Source of the DNA: Terrabacter sp. Ter38
Lineage (GTDB): Bacteria > Actinomycetota > Actinomycetes > Actinomycetales > Dermatophilaceae
Length of the DNA: 64,000 nt
Direction of reading: 5' to 3'
Assembly (NCBI RefSeq): GCF_024519435.1
Contig: NZ_JALJRZ010000014.1
Span: forward strand, 1-64,000
Below the pieces are notes generated by a model that was not told the origin of the DNA, made no database searches, and saw only the letters and a program-made list of their open reading frames with translations. This document shows positions 43,461 to 52,771 of this stretch, in pieces. The position numbers were made by a program, and so were the translations under genes. Positions within the stretch are counted from its first letter, which is position 1; every line of letters begins with the position of its first letter.

Positions 43461-45326
43461 ATGTCCGACACAGGCAAGACGATTCTGTGGATCGTGGTGG
43501 CGATCGTCGTCATTGCAGTGATCATCTGGTTGTTCGTCTCGGCAGGGCGGCGTCGCGAGGTCGAGGCGCGACGCTTCGAGGCCGGCGAGCTGCGAGCCAA
43601 GGTCGACGAGCGACTGCCCGAGGTGCAGGACACCGAGGACCGCGCATCGGTGACGGCCGCGATGGCTGCCGATGCGCGCGCCGAGGCCGAACGCAAGGCC
43701 GCCGAGGCCGAGCGAGTCGCCGCGGAAGCGCGGCGGCTCGAGGAGCAGGCCGAGGCGCACCGCGCCTCCGCGGAGTCCGCTCGCACCGAGCACGCGGGTC
43801 TCGAGCGGGAGGCCGACCGTATCGACCCCGACGTCGCCACCGACGACGAGGGCTACCGCGTCGACGACGCCGGCAACCGCCTTCCCGGTCAGGAGCCGCC
43901 GCGCGGTACCGGCGCTGCTGGTGCGGCCGGCGCCGGCGCTGCCGGTGCGGCAGCGGTCGGGGCCGCGGCGTTCGCGCACGACGACGACGAGGACGACCTC
44001 GCCGACGCCGAGAACCCCTTCGCTCCCTCGGACGCCGCGGCGACCGACGAGCAGGACGGGACGAGCGTGGCGTCCGAGCCGATCGACTCGGCCGCGGTCG
44101 CACCGGTGGACGACGAGACGTCTAACACCCGGGACGCGGACGAGCCCGCCTGGACTCCCTCCGAGGACGTCTCGTCCGGCGAGAGCCCCGACCTCGCGAG
44201 CGACGCGGACCTCGCCGACGAGCGGATGGGGGACGCGTCCTCCTACGCCTCGGACGAGCCCGAGGTCACTGGCCGCGCCGACGACGGCGACGAGACCGAC
44301 GACACCGCCCCCGCCTCGACGAGCTGGGCACCGACCGAGACCGACGCTGCCGACACAGGTGCTGAGACGGGTGCCGGGACGGGTGCCGGGACGGGTGCCG
44401 ACGAGAACGTGCACGAGGACGCGACGGACGGGACCACGGACGACCCGGGCTCGTCTGCGCTCGGCGGCGCTGCCATGGGTACCGCCGCCGTGGGGGCGGC
44501 CGCAGCGAGCCACGACGACCGTGATGTCCACCGTGATGGCAACCGTGACGACGACGTCGACAACTCGGGCGCCGTCACGGAGGTCGCCACCAGCGACGCC
44601 GCCGTCGCCGGCACGGCAGCCGTCGCGCACGACGACGTCGCGGACGCGTCGACGGAGGACCCAGCGGGTACTGGGACTGCGACGGAGCAGCCCTCAGACG
44701 AAAGGTCCACGACCGTGAGCGACACCCAGTCCGACGCCACCGGCCCCACAGACACCACTGACGCCACTGATGGCACCGACGAGGACTACACGCCGCCCGT
44801 GGCCGACGCCGAGGAGCCGCGCGAGGTGTCGGTCCCGGCCCTGGACGAGCGCGACGACGTCGTGACCGACGGCGGCATCCCGACCGACGACCCGGGCGAC
44901 CACCGCGGCCAGCCGTGGGCGACGACCCCCGGCGAGCGCGGTCTCGAGGAGGGCGCCGACGTCGACGGCGACGCTGCGGACGCCGGGCTCGACGTGGACA
45001 TGGCGCCGCACTCGCACGAGAGCGACGAGGACGACGAGCTCGCCGAGCCCGCGGACGCCGGGACGCCCAGCGACTCCACCGAGGACTCCGCTCCCGGGCG
45101 CCGAGTCTCAGGCTTCGACGAGGTCGTCGACGGCGGCTTCGGCCTCGGCTCGGCCGCCCCGCTCGCGGACGGCGCCCAGCCGCTCGGCCACGCCGTCAAG
45201 GGCACCCGTGAGGGCACGACGTTCGTCGGACCTGACGACGCCGGCTACGACGACGTCGAGCCCGACGTGTGGTTCTACAGCGAGGACGCCGCCCGTCGAG
45301 CGGGCTTCCGTCGCCAGGGCGAGTGA
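43461..45326 (+). CDS. Membrane-anchored acidic protein with C-terminal sunset-like domain
   Basis: A 621-residue protein in four parts. First is an N-terminal TM helix (KTILWIVVAIVVIAVIIWLF), and second a coiled coil at about 28-115 with repeated ARAEAERKAAEAERVAAEA. Third is a very long acidic, Thr/Ser/Ala-rich disordered stretch (about 120-560) with Gly-Ala runs. Fourth is a compact C-terminal segment, about 575-618, with VKGTREGTTF and DVWFYSEDAARRAGF, that matches the sunset-domain pattern (P/D-x-WF-x-S/T-x-x-x-A-x-x-AGF). The architecture suggests a tether placing the C-terminal domain far from the membrane. Confidence 0.75.
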   Translation: MSDTGKTILWIVVAIVVIAVIIWLFVSAGRRREVEARRFEAGELRAKVDERLPEVQDTEDRASVTAAMAADARAEAERKAAEAERVAAEARRLEEQAEAHRASAESARTEHAGLEREADRIDPDVATDDEGYRVDDAGNRLPGQEPPRGTGAAGAAGAGAAGAAAVGAAAFAHDDDEDDLADAENPFAPSDAAATDEQDGTSVASEPIDSAAVAPVDDETSNTRDADEPAWTPSEDVSSGESPDLASDADLADERMGDASSYASDEPEVTGRADDGDETDDTAPASTSWAPTETDAADTGAETGAGTGAGTGADENVHEDATDGTTDDPGSSALGGAAMGTAAVGAAAASHDDRDVHRDGNRDDDVDNSGAVTEVATSDAAVAGTAAVAHDDVADASTEDPAGTGTATEQPSDERSTTVSDTQSDATGPTDTTDATDGTDEDYTPPVADAEEPREVSVPALDERDDVVTDGGIPTDDPGDHRGQPWATTPGERGLEEGADVDGDAADAGLDVDMAPHSHESDEDDELAEPADAGTPSDSTEDSAPGRRVSGFDEVVDGGFGLGSAAPLADGAQPLGHAVKGTREGTTFVGPDDAGYDDVEPDVWFYSEDAARRAGFRRQGE

Positions 45327-45352
45327 CCGCTCCCTGACGGACCCTCGCGTCC

Positions 45353-45386
45353 GTGGCCACGTGCACCACGCTGTGCACGTGGCCAC
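45353..45386. terminator. Hairpin before argS
   Basis: A 14-bp perfect stem GTGGCCACGTGCAC and inverse, loop CACGCT. Its GTGGCCACGT is shared with the hairpin at 24311. Confidence 0.6.
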
Positions 45387-45502
45387 GATCGCGTCCGGGC
45401 CCCCCAACACGGGACCGCGCCTCTTCGCGGTCCGGGCGACACGGCATACGCCCTCGGTGGGGCCGACCCGAAACGGTGGCGCGGGCACCCGGTCGGCGCA
45501 AA

Positions 45503-45508
45503 TAGACT
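45503..45508 (+). promoter_or_regulatory. argS -10 element, leaderless start
   Basis: TAGACT lies seven bases before the argS ATG, with no ribosome binding site, suggesting a leaderless transcript. Confidence 0.5.
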
Positions 45509-45515
45509 TGCCGGC

Positions 45516-47276
45516 ATGGTTTCCCCGCTCGTCGCGCTCACGCCCAAGGTCCAGTCCGCGATCGCCGCCGCCCTCGGTGACGACTTCCGCGAGGCCGACC
45601 CGGTGCTGCGCCCGTCGCAGTTCGCCGACGTGCAGGTCAACGCCGCCCTCGCCCTCGCCAAGAAGGTCGGCCTCCCGCCGCGCGAGGTCGCGGCCAGGAT
45701 CGTCGACGCCCTCGACCTCGACGACGTGTGCGACTCCGTCGAGGTGAGCGGCCCCGGCTTCATCAACCTCACCTTCTCGAGCTCGTGGATCGCCGGGCTG
45801 CTGCAGGACGTCGAGGCCGACGAGCGCAACGGTGTGGTGCTGCAGGCCACACAGAACATCCCGATCGACTACTCCGCACCCAACGTCGCCAAGGAGATGC
45901 ACGTCGGGCACCTGCGCACGACCGTCGTCGGCGACTCGCTGGCCCGCACCCTCGAGCACCTCGGCCACCACGTCATCCGGCAGAACCACATCGGTGACTG
46001 GGGCACACCCTTCGGCATGCTCATCGAGCACCTGCTCGACGTCGGTCGGGACTCCGAGGAGGCCGACCTCCTCGTCACCGACCCCAACGCCTTCTACCAG
46101 GCGGCCCGGGTCAAGTTCGACGGCGCCGACAAGGCCGAGCCGGCCGGCAGCGAGGGCGACTTCAACGTGCGGGCCCGCACCCGGGTCGTCAAGCTCCAGG
46201 CCGGCGACCCCGACACCCTGGCCCTGTGGCGTGAGCTCGTCGACCTGTCGAAGATCTACTTCAACAAGATCTACTCGACGCTGGGCATCACGCTGACCGA
46301 CGACGACCTCGCCGGCGAGTCCACCTACAACGAGGTGCTCGCAGACCTCTGTGCCGAGCTCGAGGCCAAGGGCATCGCGACCGTCTCGGACGGCGCCCTG
46401 TGTGTCTTCCTCGACGGCTACACCGGGCGCGAGGGCAAGCCGGTGCCGCTCATCATCCGCAAGAGCGACGGCGGCTACAACTACGGCACGACCGACCTGG
46501 CGACGATCAAGCACCGCGTCGAGGACCTCAAGGCGCACCGGGTGCTCTACGTCATCGGCGCCCCGCAGGCCCTGCACCTCAACATGGTGTGGGACACCGC
46601 GCGCAAGGCCGGTTGGCTGCCCGACGACGTCGTGCCCGTCCACGTCCAGATCGGCAACGTGCTCGGCGACGACCGCAAGATCCTCAAGACGCGCTCCGGC
46701 AAGCCGCTGCGGCTCATGGCCCTGCTCGACGAGGCCGTCGAGAAGGCCCGGACCGTCATCGACGGCACGCGGCCCGACCTCGACGAGACCGTGCGCGCCA
46801 CCATCGCCCGGCAGATCGGCATCGGCGCCGTGAAGTACGCCGACCTGTCCGTCGCGCACGACAGCGAGTACGTCTTCGACCTCGACCGCATGGTCGCGCT
46901 GACCGGCAACACCGGTCCGTACCTCCAGTACGTCGTCGCCCGCGTCCGGTCGATCTTCCGCCAGATCGGGCTCGACCCGGCCGCCCAGCACGCGCCGATC
47001 CTGCTCGGCGAGCCACACGAGCGCGCCCTCGCGACGCACCTGCTCGGCTTCGGTGACGTCGTCGCCGAGGTCGGAGACACCTACGAGCCGCACCGGCTCG
47101 CCGGTTACCTCTTCGAGCTGGCGCAGGCGTTCTCGGCGTTCTACGAGAACTGTCCGGTGCTCAAGGCCGAGCTCGACGAGGTCAAGGAGTCGCGACTGAC
47201 GTTGTGCGCGCTCGTCTTCCGGGTCATGACGACCGGTCTCGACCTGCTCGGACTGGAGTCGCCCGAGCAGATGTGA
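45516..47276 (+). CDS. argS: Arginyl-tRNA synthetase
   Basis: A 586-residue class I synthetase. The N-terminal Add-1 tRNA-binding domain spans about 1-110; the HIGH-type motif is in APNVAKEMHVGHLRTT; the ArgRS signature follows (NHIGDWGTPFGMLIEHL). A KMSK-like region is VLGDDRKILKTRSG, and the C-terminal DALR anticodon domain is present (NTGPYLQYVVARVRSI). It charges tRNA-Arg, including the ACG isoacceptor at 40266. Confidence 0.97.
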   Translation: MVSPLVALTPKVQSAIAAALGDDFREADPVLRPSQFADVQVNAALALAKKVGLPPREVAARIVDALDLDDVCDSVEVSGPGFINLTFSSSWIAGLLQDVEADERNGVVLQATQNIPIDYSAPNVAKEMHVGHLRTTVVGDSLARTLEHLGHHVIRQNHIGDWGTPFGMLIEHLLDVGRDSEEADLLVTDPNAFYQAARVKFDGADKAEPAGSEGDFNVRARTRVVKLQAGDPDTLALWRELVDLSKIYFNKIYSTLGITLTDDDLAGESTYNEVLADLCAELEAKGIATVSDGALCVFLDGYTGREGKPVPLIIRKSDGGYNYGTTDLATIKHRVEDLKAHRVLYVIGAPQALHLNMVWDTARKAGWLPDDVVPVHVQIGNVLGDDRKILKTRSGKPLRLMALLDEAVEKARTVIDGTRPDLDETVRATIARQIGIGAVKYADLSVAHDSEYVFDLDRMVALTGNTGPYLQYVVARVRSIFRQIGLDPAAQHAPILLGEPHERALATHLLGFGDVVAEVGDTYEPHRLAGYLFELAQAFSAFYENCPVLKAELDEVKESRLTLCALVFRVMTTGLDLLGLESPEQM

Positions 47277-47336
47277 CCGCCGAGGCGGGCCGGTGTCGGC
47301 ACGCGGCACGGCGCGTCGTGTCGGGTCGCTCCTCCG

Positions 47337-47576
47337 GTCACCCGCGGCACCGGGCTCGCGATCGGTGGCTGGTTCATCCCGTTCGCCAACGTCGTCCTCG
47401 CGATGCTGGGGCGCCGCGCCCAGGACGGACTCGAGCAGCCCGACTCGATGGACGCCCTGGTCTCATCGCTCCAGACGAGCCTCACGTACGAGGCCCTGGG
47501 CGGGGTCTTCGGGGCCGCCGCGAGCGTCATCGCCATCCTGCTGATCCGCAAGGTCATGGGCTTCACCCGGCGCTGA
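47337..47576 (+). pseudogene. DUF4328-like membrane protein remnant
   Basis: In frame after argS, the DNA reads TRGTGLAIGGWFIPFANVVL, then a loop and TYEALGGVFGAAASVIAILL with a basic end and TGA at 47574. The GWFIPFANVV segment is the hallmark of DUF4328 proteins, but the N-terminal two thirds and any start codon are missing. It is probably the tail of a deleted gene. Confidence 0.55.
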
Positions 47577-47598
47577 CCCGACGTGCGGCGACGTGATC

Positions 47599-47638
47599 GA
47601 CGAGGTGCTGACGACCGCGAGGACGTCAGCACCTCGTC
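47599..47638. terminator. Hairpin terminator
   Basis: A 15-bp perfect stem, GACGAGGTGCTGACG with its inverse, and a ten-base loop, between the remnant and the next gene. Confidence 0.65.
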
Positions 47639-47687
47639 ACATCCGGGCCATTGCGACGGCGGGCCGCCACGGAGGACAGTCGACTCC

Positions 47688-48398
47688 ATGACCGACTGGG
47701 ACTTCACCGGCCTCAAGGCCACCTACGTCAACTGCACGCTGAAGAAGAGCCCCGAGCCGAGCCACACCCAGGGGCTCGTCGACGCCAGTGCCGCCATCAT
47801 GCGCGAGCACGGGGTCGTGGTCGACGAGATCCGCCTCGTCGACCACGACGTCGCCACCGGCGTCTACCCCGACATGCGCGAGCACGGCTGGGAGAGCGAC
47901 GCGTGGCCCGACCTCTACCCCGGCATCCTCGACAGCCAGATCCTCGTCGTCGCCGGGCCCATCTGGCTCGGCGACAACTCGAGCGTCACGAAGCGCTTCG
48001 TCGAGCGCATCTACTCGTTGAGCGGGATGCTCAACGACCAGGGCCAGTACCTCTTCTACGGCAGGGTCGCCGGCTGCCTCATCACCGGCAACGAGGACGG
48101 CATCAAGCACTGCGCGCAGAACGTCCTCTACAGCCTCCAGCACGTCGGCTACACGATCCCGCCCAACGCCGACGCGGGCTGGATCGGCGAGGCCGGCCCG
48201 GGGCCGAGCTATCTCGACCCCGGCAGCGGTGGCCCCGAGAACGACTTCACCAACCGCAACACGACGTTCATGACGTGGAACCTCATGCACCTCGCGCGGA
48301 TGCTCCACGATGCGGGGGGCGTGCCGGCATACGGCAACCAGCGGTCGGCGTGGAACACCGGCGAGCACTTCGGCTGGCACAACCCGGAGTACCGCTGA
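47688..48398 (+). CDS. Flavodoxin-fold NAD(P)H-dependent oxidoreductase
   Basis: A 236-residue protein of the NADPH-dependent FMN reductase fold: GLKATYVNCTLKKSPEPSHT (FMN phosphate loop), then ILVVAGPIWLGDNSSVTKRF and GRVAGCLITGNEDG. GGAGGA precedes the ATG. Such enzymes reduce quinones, flavins or nitro compounds. The long C-terminal NRNTTFMTWNLMHLARMLHD is typical of the actinobacterial group. It is monocistronic. Confidence 0.88.
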   Translation: MTDWDFTGLKATYVNCTLKKSPEPSHTQGLVDASAAIMREHGVVVDEIRLVDHDVATGVYPDMREHGWESDAWPDLYPGILDSQILVVAGPIWLGDNSSVTKRFVERIYSLSGMLNDQGQYLFYGRVAGCLITGNEDGIKHCAQNVLYSLQHVGYTIPPNADAGWIGEAGPGPSYLDPGSGGPENDFTNRNTTFMTWNLMHLARMLHDAGGVPAYGNQRSAWNTGEHFGWHNPEYR

Positions 48399-48508
48399 CG
48401 GCGTGGGGCCGCGCAGTCACCCCGTGCGGATGATGCTGGGCCGGCCGACCGGTCGCGACCATGGGAGTGAGCACACCGACGTGTGCTGTCCTCCGAGAAA
48501 GGTCGCCC

Positions 48509-48892
48509 ATGTCGTTCTGGGACATCGTCTGGTTCATCGTCATCTTCTTCGCGTTCGCGACCTACCTCCTGGTGCTCTTCTCGATCGTCGCCGACCTCTT
48601 CCGTGACCCCCAGGTCTCCGGAGGGATGAAGGCGCTGTGGGTGGTGTGCCTCATCTTCTTCACGTTCATCACCGCGATCGTCTACCTCATCGTGCGCGGA
48701 CGCGGCATGAACGAGCGCTCGACGAAGAAGTACGCCGAGTCACGTCAGGCGCAGGACGAGTACGTCCGTGCCGTCGCGGGCGCCACGAGCACCTCGGCAC
48801 CGGAGCAGATCGCCAAGGCGAAGGAGCTGCTCGACTCGGGCACCATCTCGGCCGACGAGTTCGCGGCGCTCAAGGCGAAGGCGCTCGCCTGA
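48509..48892 (+). CDS. PLDc_N/SHOCT membrane protein
   Basis: A 127-residue protein with two TM helices (about 5-27 and 44-63), a cytoplasmic linker, and a C-terminal SHOCT motif (QIAKAKELLDSGTISADEFAALKAKAL). SHOCT tails mediate oligomerisation or partner contacts. The cellular role is unknown. ATG 48509 follows AGAAAGG. It converges on the xylulokinase gene. Confidence 0.85.
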   Translation: MSFWDIVWFIVIFFAFATYLLVLFSIVADLFRDPQVSGGMKALWVVCLIFFTFITAIVYLIVRGRGMNERSTKKYAESRQAQDEYVRAVAGATSTSAPEQIAKAKELLDSGTISADEFAALKAKALA

Positions 48893-48924
48893 CGGCTGGC
48901 GCCCGCGTCCGACAGCGCGGCGGC

Positions 48925-50370
48925 TCAGACCCCGTGGGTGCGGGAGACGAGCTCCTCGTAGCGCGCCACGACGTCGGCGTGCGCCTGCGCGTCGCCCGGC
49001 GGGAGGGCATACTCCGAGTCGATCGCGAGGGCCCACGTCGGTGGGTCCGCCTCTCCCGAAAGCGCCCACGCGGCCTGGCGTGCGGCGCCGACGCCGACGT
49101 ACTCGGCCGGTGCCGGCACGACGACTGGCGCGCGGAAGAGGCCCGGCGCGATCTCGCGGACCGCCCGTGAGGCGGCCGCTCCACCGATGAGCAGGATGCG
49201 TCCGACCTCGACGTCGTGGTCACGGAGGGCGTCGACCCCCGCGACGAGGTTGCACAGCATCCCCTCGACCGCGGCCCTGGCGAGGTTCTCGGGCGTCGCG
49301 TTCGTGCGGGTGAGCCCGCTCAGCGTGCCAGTCGCTTCGGGGAGGTCAGGGGTGCGCTCGCCGTCGAGGTAGGGCAGGAGGGTCAGGCCGCCGGCGCCCG
49401 GGACCGCCTGCAGCGCGAGACGGTCGAGGTCCGCGAGGTCCACACCGAGCATCGATGCGGTCGCGGTCAGCACCCGTGCAGCGTTGAGGGTGCACATGAG
49501 CGGGAGGTGGTGACCGGTCGCATCGGCGAAGCCGGCGATGGCACCGGTCTCGTCGCGGATCGCGGAGCCGTGCGGCGTGAAGACCGTGCCGCTCGTCCCG
49601 AGCGAGACGACGACGTCACCGGGGTGGAGGGTCAGGCCGAGGGCGGCACCCATGTTGTCGCCAGTGCCGGCCGCGACGAGGAGGCCCTGGGCCGTCCGAC
49701 CGGCAGCCTCGGCGGGAGAGAGCACCTCGGGGACCTGGAGGGTCCGCCCGAAGGCCAGGTCGAGCAGGTCGAGTCGGTAGTGGCCGTCGGCGGCCGACCA
49801 GTAGCCGGTGCCGGACGCGTCGCCGCGGTCCGTGCTCCAGCGCTCGAAACCATTGCCCTGCTGGAGGATCCGACCGGTCAGCCAGTCGTGGGGCAGCACG
49901 ACCCGGGCCACGCGCGCGGCGTGCTCGGGCTCGTGCTCGGCGAGCCATCTCAGCTTGGTGACCGTGAAGCTGGCGACGGGGACGAGGCCGACGGCGTCGA
50001 CCCACGCACCGACGCCGCCGAGCTCGCTCGTGAGGTCCCGGGCCGCCCCGGCGCTGCGGGTGTCGTTCCACAGCAGGGCGTCCCGCACGACCGCGTCGCG
50101 CTCGTCGAGCGTCACCATGCCGTGCTGCTGACCGCCGACGGCGATGGCGGCCACCCCGTCGAGGACGCCGTCGCCGCCCGCCTGCTCGTAGGCCTCCCAC
50201 CACAGGTCGGGGTGCACCTCCGTGCCGTCGGGATGCGGGGCCCGGGCCGTGCGTACGACCTTCCCCGTCTCGGCGTCGCAGACGACGATCTTCGTCGACT
50301 GGGTCGAGCTGTCGACCCCCGCCACGAGGGTGCGTCCATCGGTCACGTCGTGCTGCTCTGCCCGGTCCAT
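48925..50370 (-). CDS. xylB: Xylulokinase (FGGY family)
   Basis: A 481-residue carbohydrate kinase: [15 protein letters not shown] phosphate-1 loop, [12 protein letters not shown] and [10 protein letters not shown] sugar-binding segments, PHDWLTG, and the C-terminal [13 protein letters not shown] adenosine loop. It phosphorylates D-xylulose for the pentose phosphate pathway. The upstream neighbourhood holds the tail of a mannitol-dehydrogenase-like gene and a broken AraC regulator, so the polyol/pentose operon appears to have lost its other parts. The ATG at 50368-50370 lacks a strong ribosome binding site. Confidence 0.9.
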   Translation of the reverse strand: MDRAEQHDVTDGRTLVAGVDSSTQSTKIVVCDAETGKVVRTARAPHPDGTEVHPDLWWEAYEQAGGDGVLDGVAAIAVGGQQHGMVTLDERDAVVRDALLWNDTRSAGAARDLTSELGGVGAWVDAVGLVPVASFTVTKLRWLAEHEPEHAARVARVVLPHDWLTGRILQQGNGFERWSTDRGDASGTGYWSAADGHYRLDLLDLAFGRTLQVPEVLSPAEAAGRTAQGLLVAAGTGDNMGAALGLTLHPGDVVVSLGTSGTVFTPHGSAIRDETGAIAGFADATGHHLPLMCTLNAARVLTATASMLGVDLADLDRLALQAVPGAGGLTLLPYLDGERTPDLPEATGTLSGLTRTNATPENLARAAVEGMLCNLVAGVDALRDHDVEVGRILLIGGAAASRAVREIAPGLFRAPVVVPAPAEYVGVGAARQAAWALSGEADPPTWALAIDSEYALPPGDAQAHADVVARYEELVSRTHGV

Positions 50371-50408
50371 GACTGCAGGGTCTCCCGAGCGCCCCTGGTG
50401 TGCAAGGC

Positions 50409-50572
50409 CTACAGGGCTCGCGTGAACACCGAGGTGAAGCGCTCGTCGTCGACGAGGTCGCCGAAGAGGTCCCCATCGCGGAGGAAGGGGAGCGGGTCGG
50501 TGGCCTGCTGCGCGGCTGCCGCCATGACCCGCTCCTTGACGCGGTGGACGACCTCGATCGGCTCGCACTGCT
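50409..50572 (-). pseudogene. Mannitol-dehydrogenase-like C-terminal remnant
   Basis: On the same strand as xylB and just upstream, about 50 residues read like a polyol dehydrogenase C-terminus ([19 protein letters not shown] then [13 protein letters not shown]) and end in a stop. No N-terminal domain is present; upstream the frame runs into the AraC fragment in antisense. Family by pattern memory only. Confidence 0.5.
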
Positions 50573-50599
50573 CGTCGGCGCCCTCCGCGGAGCGGGCCA

Positions 50600-51013
50600 C
50601 GGCGGTCGACCGCGACGCGGTCATCCAGTTCAGCGACGAGTGGATCCATGCGGCGATGGAGCACCTGCCGGAGCTGGCCGGGGTGACGGAGGTGCTCCAG
50701 CTCTCGACCCGTGGGATCGTCTTCTCCGGAGCCACGGCTTGGCGGGCCGCCGAGATGATCGTCGCCTGCGTCCACAGTCAGGGCGTCGAGCAGCTCGGCC
50801 ACCTCTTCAAGCTCTGCCCGACGCCTGCTCGACACGACCGATCACTCCGTCGCCCAGGTGGCCGAGCTGAGCGGCTACCACAACATGGCCAACTTCAACC
50901 GTCAGTTCCTCGCCGAGGTCGGGACGACGCCGAGCGCGTACCGACGGCTCGAGTCCGACCAGAAGCCGCCGCGCGAGGTGTTCAGCCTCGGTAGTCGGGC
51001 GCCCTCGCACTGA
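50600..51013 (+). pseudogene. AraC-family regulator remnant with frameshift
   Basis: Frame 1 encodes part of an AraC effector domain ([31 protein letters not shown] and on to LGHLFKLC). After about 50820 the sequence continues in frame 2 as [20 protein letters not shown], followed by NMANFNRQFLAEVGTTPSAYR, the second HTH of AraC. The 5' part, the first HTH and the frame are lost. It faces away from xylB, as expected for the former regulator of that operon. Confidence 0.7.
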
Positions 51014-51199
51014 CCCTCCGGGTTCACGTCGAGGTCACCGACGCAACCCCTGGGACGCCGTGACTGCCCACGATCAGAGACGGTCGGGCCCGGTGGCGTG
51101 TCTTTTGTGTGATGTGCCCGGCAGACCTGCCGTTACCCGTGCGTCGTGCCCTAGGTTCGTGAACCAGTGCCCACAGCCCTCCGCACGAAGGAGCCCAGC

Positions 51200-52765
51200 G
51201 TGCAGATCGGTGTCCCCCGTGAGACCCGCGCCCGCGAGACACGTGTAGCCGCGACGCCCAAGACCATCGAACAGCTCGTCGGACTCGGTTACGACGTCGC
51301 CGTCGAGAGCGGGGCGGGGGAGCGGGCGAGCTTCTCCGACGAGGCGTATGCCGCCGCCGGGGCTCGTGTGGTCACAGCCGAGGAGGCGTGGGGCTCCCCG
51401 ATCGTCCACAAGGTCAACGCACCCTCCGACGCCGAGGTCGCGCGGCTTCGGCCGGGCACCGTCCTCGTGTCGCTCCTGGCGCCGGCCATCACCCCCGACC
51501 TCGTCGAGAAGCTGCGCGCCGCGGGCGTCACCGCGATGGCGATGGACGCCGTGCCGCGCATCAGCCGGGCCCAGTCCCTCGACGTCCTGTCGTCGATGGC
51601 CAACATCGCCGGCTACCGGGCCGTGGTCGAGGCCGCCCACGAGTTCGGCTCGTTCTTCACAGGACAGGTCACGGCAGCGGGCAAGGTGCCGCCCGCCAAG
51701 GTGCTCGTCGCGGGGGCCGGTGTGGCGGGCCTCGCCGCGATCGGCACGGCACGCTCGCTCGGCGCGATCGTGCGCGCGACCGACGCCCGCGCCGAGGTGG
51801 CCGAGCAGGTCGAGTCCATGGGCGCCGACTTCCTCGCCGTCCAGATGCCCGAGGTCGATGCCGCAGCCACGTCGAGCGACGGCTACGCCAAGGAGATGGG
51901 CGAGGAGTACAACCGGCGGGCCGCGGAGCTGTATGCCGCCCAGGCGCCCGACGTCGACATCATCGTCACGACGGCGCTCATCCCGGGACGTCCCGCGCCA
52001 CGGCTCATCACCGGCGAGATGGTGGCCTCGATGAAGCCCGGCTCGGTCATCGTCGACATGGCGGCGGCCAACGGCGGCAACGTCGAGGGCGCGGTCGCCG
52101 ACGAGATGGTCGTCACCGACAACGGCGTGACGATCATCGGCTACACCGACCTCGCGGCCCGTCTGCCCACTCAGGCGTCGCAGCTCTACGGCACGAACCT
52201 CGTCAACCTCATGAAGCTCCTGACGCCGGGCAAGGACGGCGAGCTCGTCCTCGACTTCGACGACGTCGTGCAACGCAACATGACGGTGGCGCGCGACGGT
52301 GAGCTGCTGTGGCCGCCGCCCGCGATCCAGGTGAGCGCGGCCCCGGTCGCGCAGACGGCGTCCGGCACGAAGATCGTGAAAGAGCCTGAGCCGCCCAAGG
52401 ATCCACGGCGCAGGTATGCCGGGATGGCGATCGGCGCCGTCGTCTTCGGGGCGGTGGCCGCCGTGTCTCCGCCGAGCTTCCTCGGGCACTTCACCGTCTT
52501 CGCGCTCGCCGTCGTCATCGGCTACTACGTCATCGGCAACGTCCACCACGCCCTGCACACGCCGCTGATGTCCGTCACCAACGCGATCAGCGGCATCATC
52601 GTCGTCGGCGCGCTGCTCCAGCTCGGCTCGGCCGGTTCGGTGGGCGGCACGAAGGGTGTCGTCATCATGGTGCTCGGCTTCGTCGCCGCGCTCCTGGCCA
52701 GCATCAACATCTTCGGTGGCTTCACCGTGACCCGCCGCATGCTGACGATGTTCCGGAAGGGCTGA
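51200..52765 (+). CDS. pntA: NAD(P) transhydrogenase alpha subunit
   Basis: A 521-residue protein: NAD(H)-binding domain I (start [10 protein letters not shown], Rossmann [22 protein letters not shown]), the RQD-loop-like region, and a C-terminal membrane part with about four TM helices from residue 410. GTG 51200 is chosen because AAGGAG ends eight bases before it. With PntB it couples proton movement to hydride transfer from NADH to NADP. pntB follows six bases later. Confidence 0.95.
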   Translation: MQIGVPRETRARETRVAATPKTIEQLVGLGYDVAVESGAGERASFSDEAYAAAGARVVTAEEAWGSPIVHKVNAPSDAEVARLRPGTVLVSLLAPAITPDLVEKLRAAGVTAMAMDAVPRISRAQSLDVLSSMANIAGYRAVVEAAHEFGSFFTGQVTAAGKVPPAKVLVAGAGVAGLAAIGTARSLGAIVRATDARAEVAEQVESMGADFLAVQMPEVDAAATSSDGYAKEMGEEYNRRAAELYAAQAPDVDIIVTTALIPGRPAPRLITGEMVASMKPGSVIVDMAAANGGNVEGAVADEMVVTDNGVTIIGYTDLAARLPTQASQLYGTNLVNLMKLLTPGKDGELVLDFDDVVQRNMTVARDGELLWPPPAIQVSAAPVAQTASGTKIVKEPEPPKDPRRRYAGMAIGAVVFGAVAAVSPPSFLGHFTVFALAVVIGYYVIGNVHHALHTPLMSVTNAISGIIVVGALLQLGSAGSVGGTKGVVIMVLGFVAALLASINIFGGFTVTRRMLTMFRKG

Positions 52766-52771
52766 CCGCAC

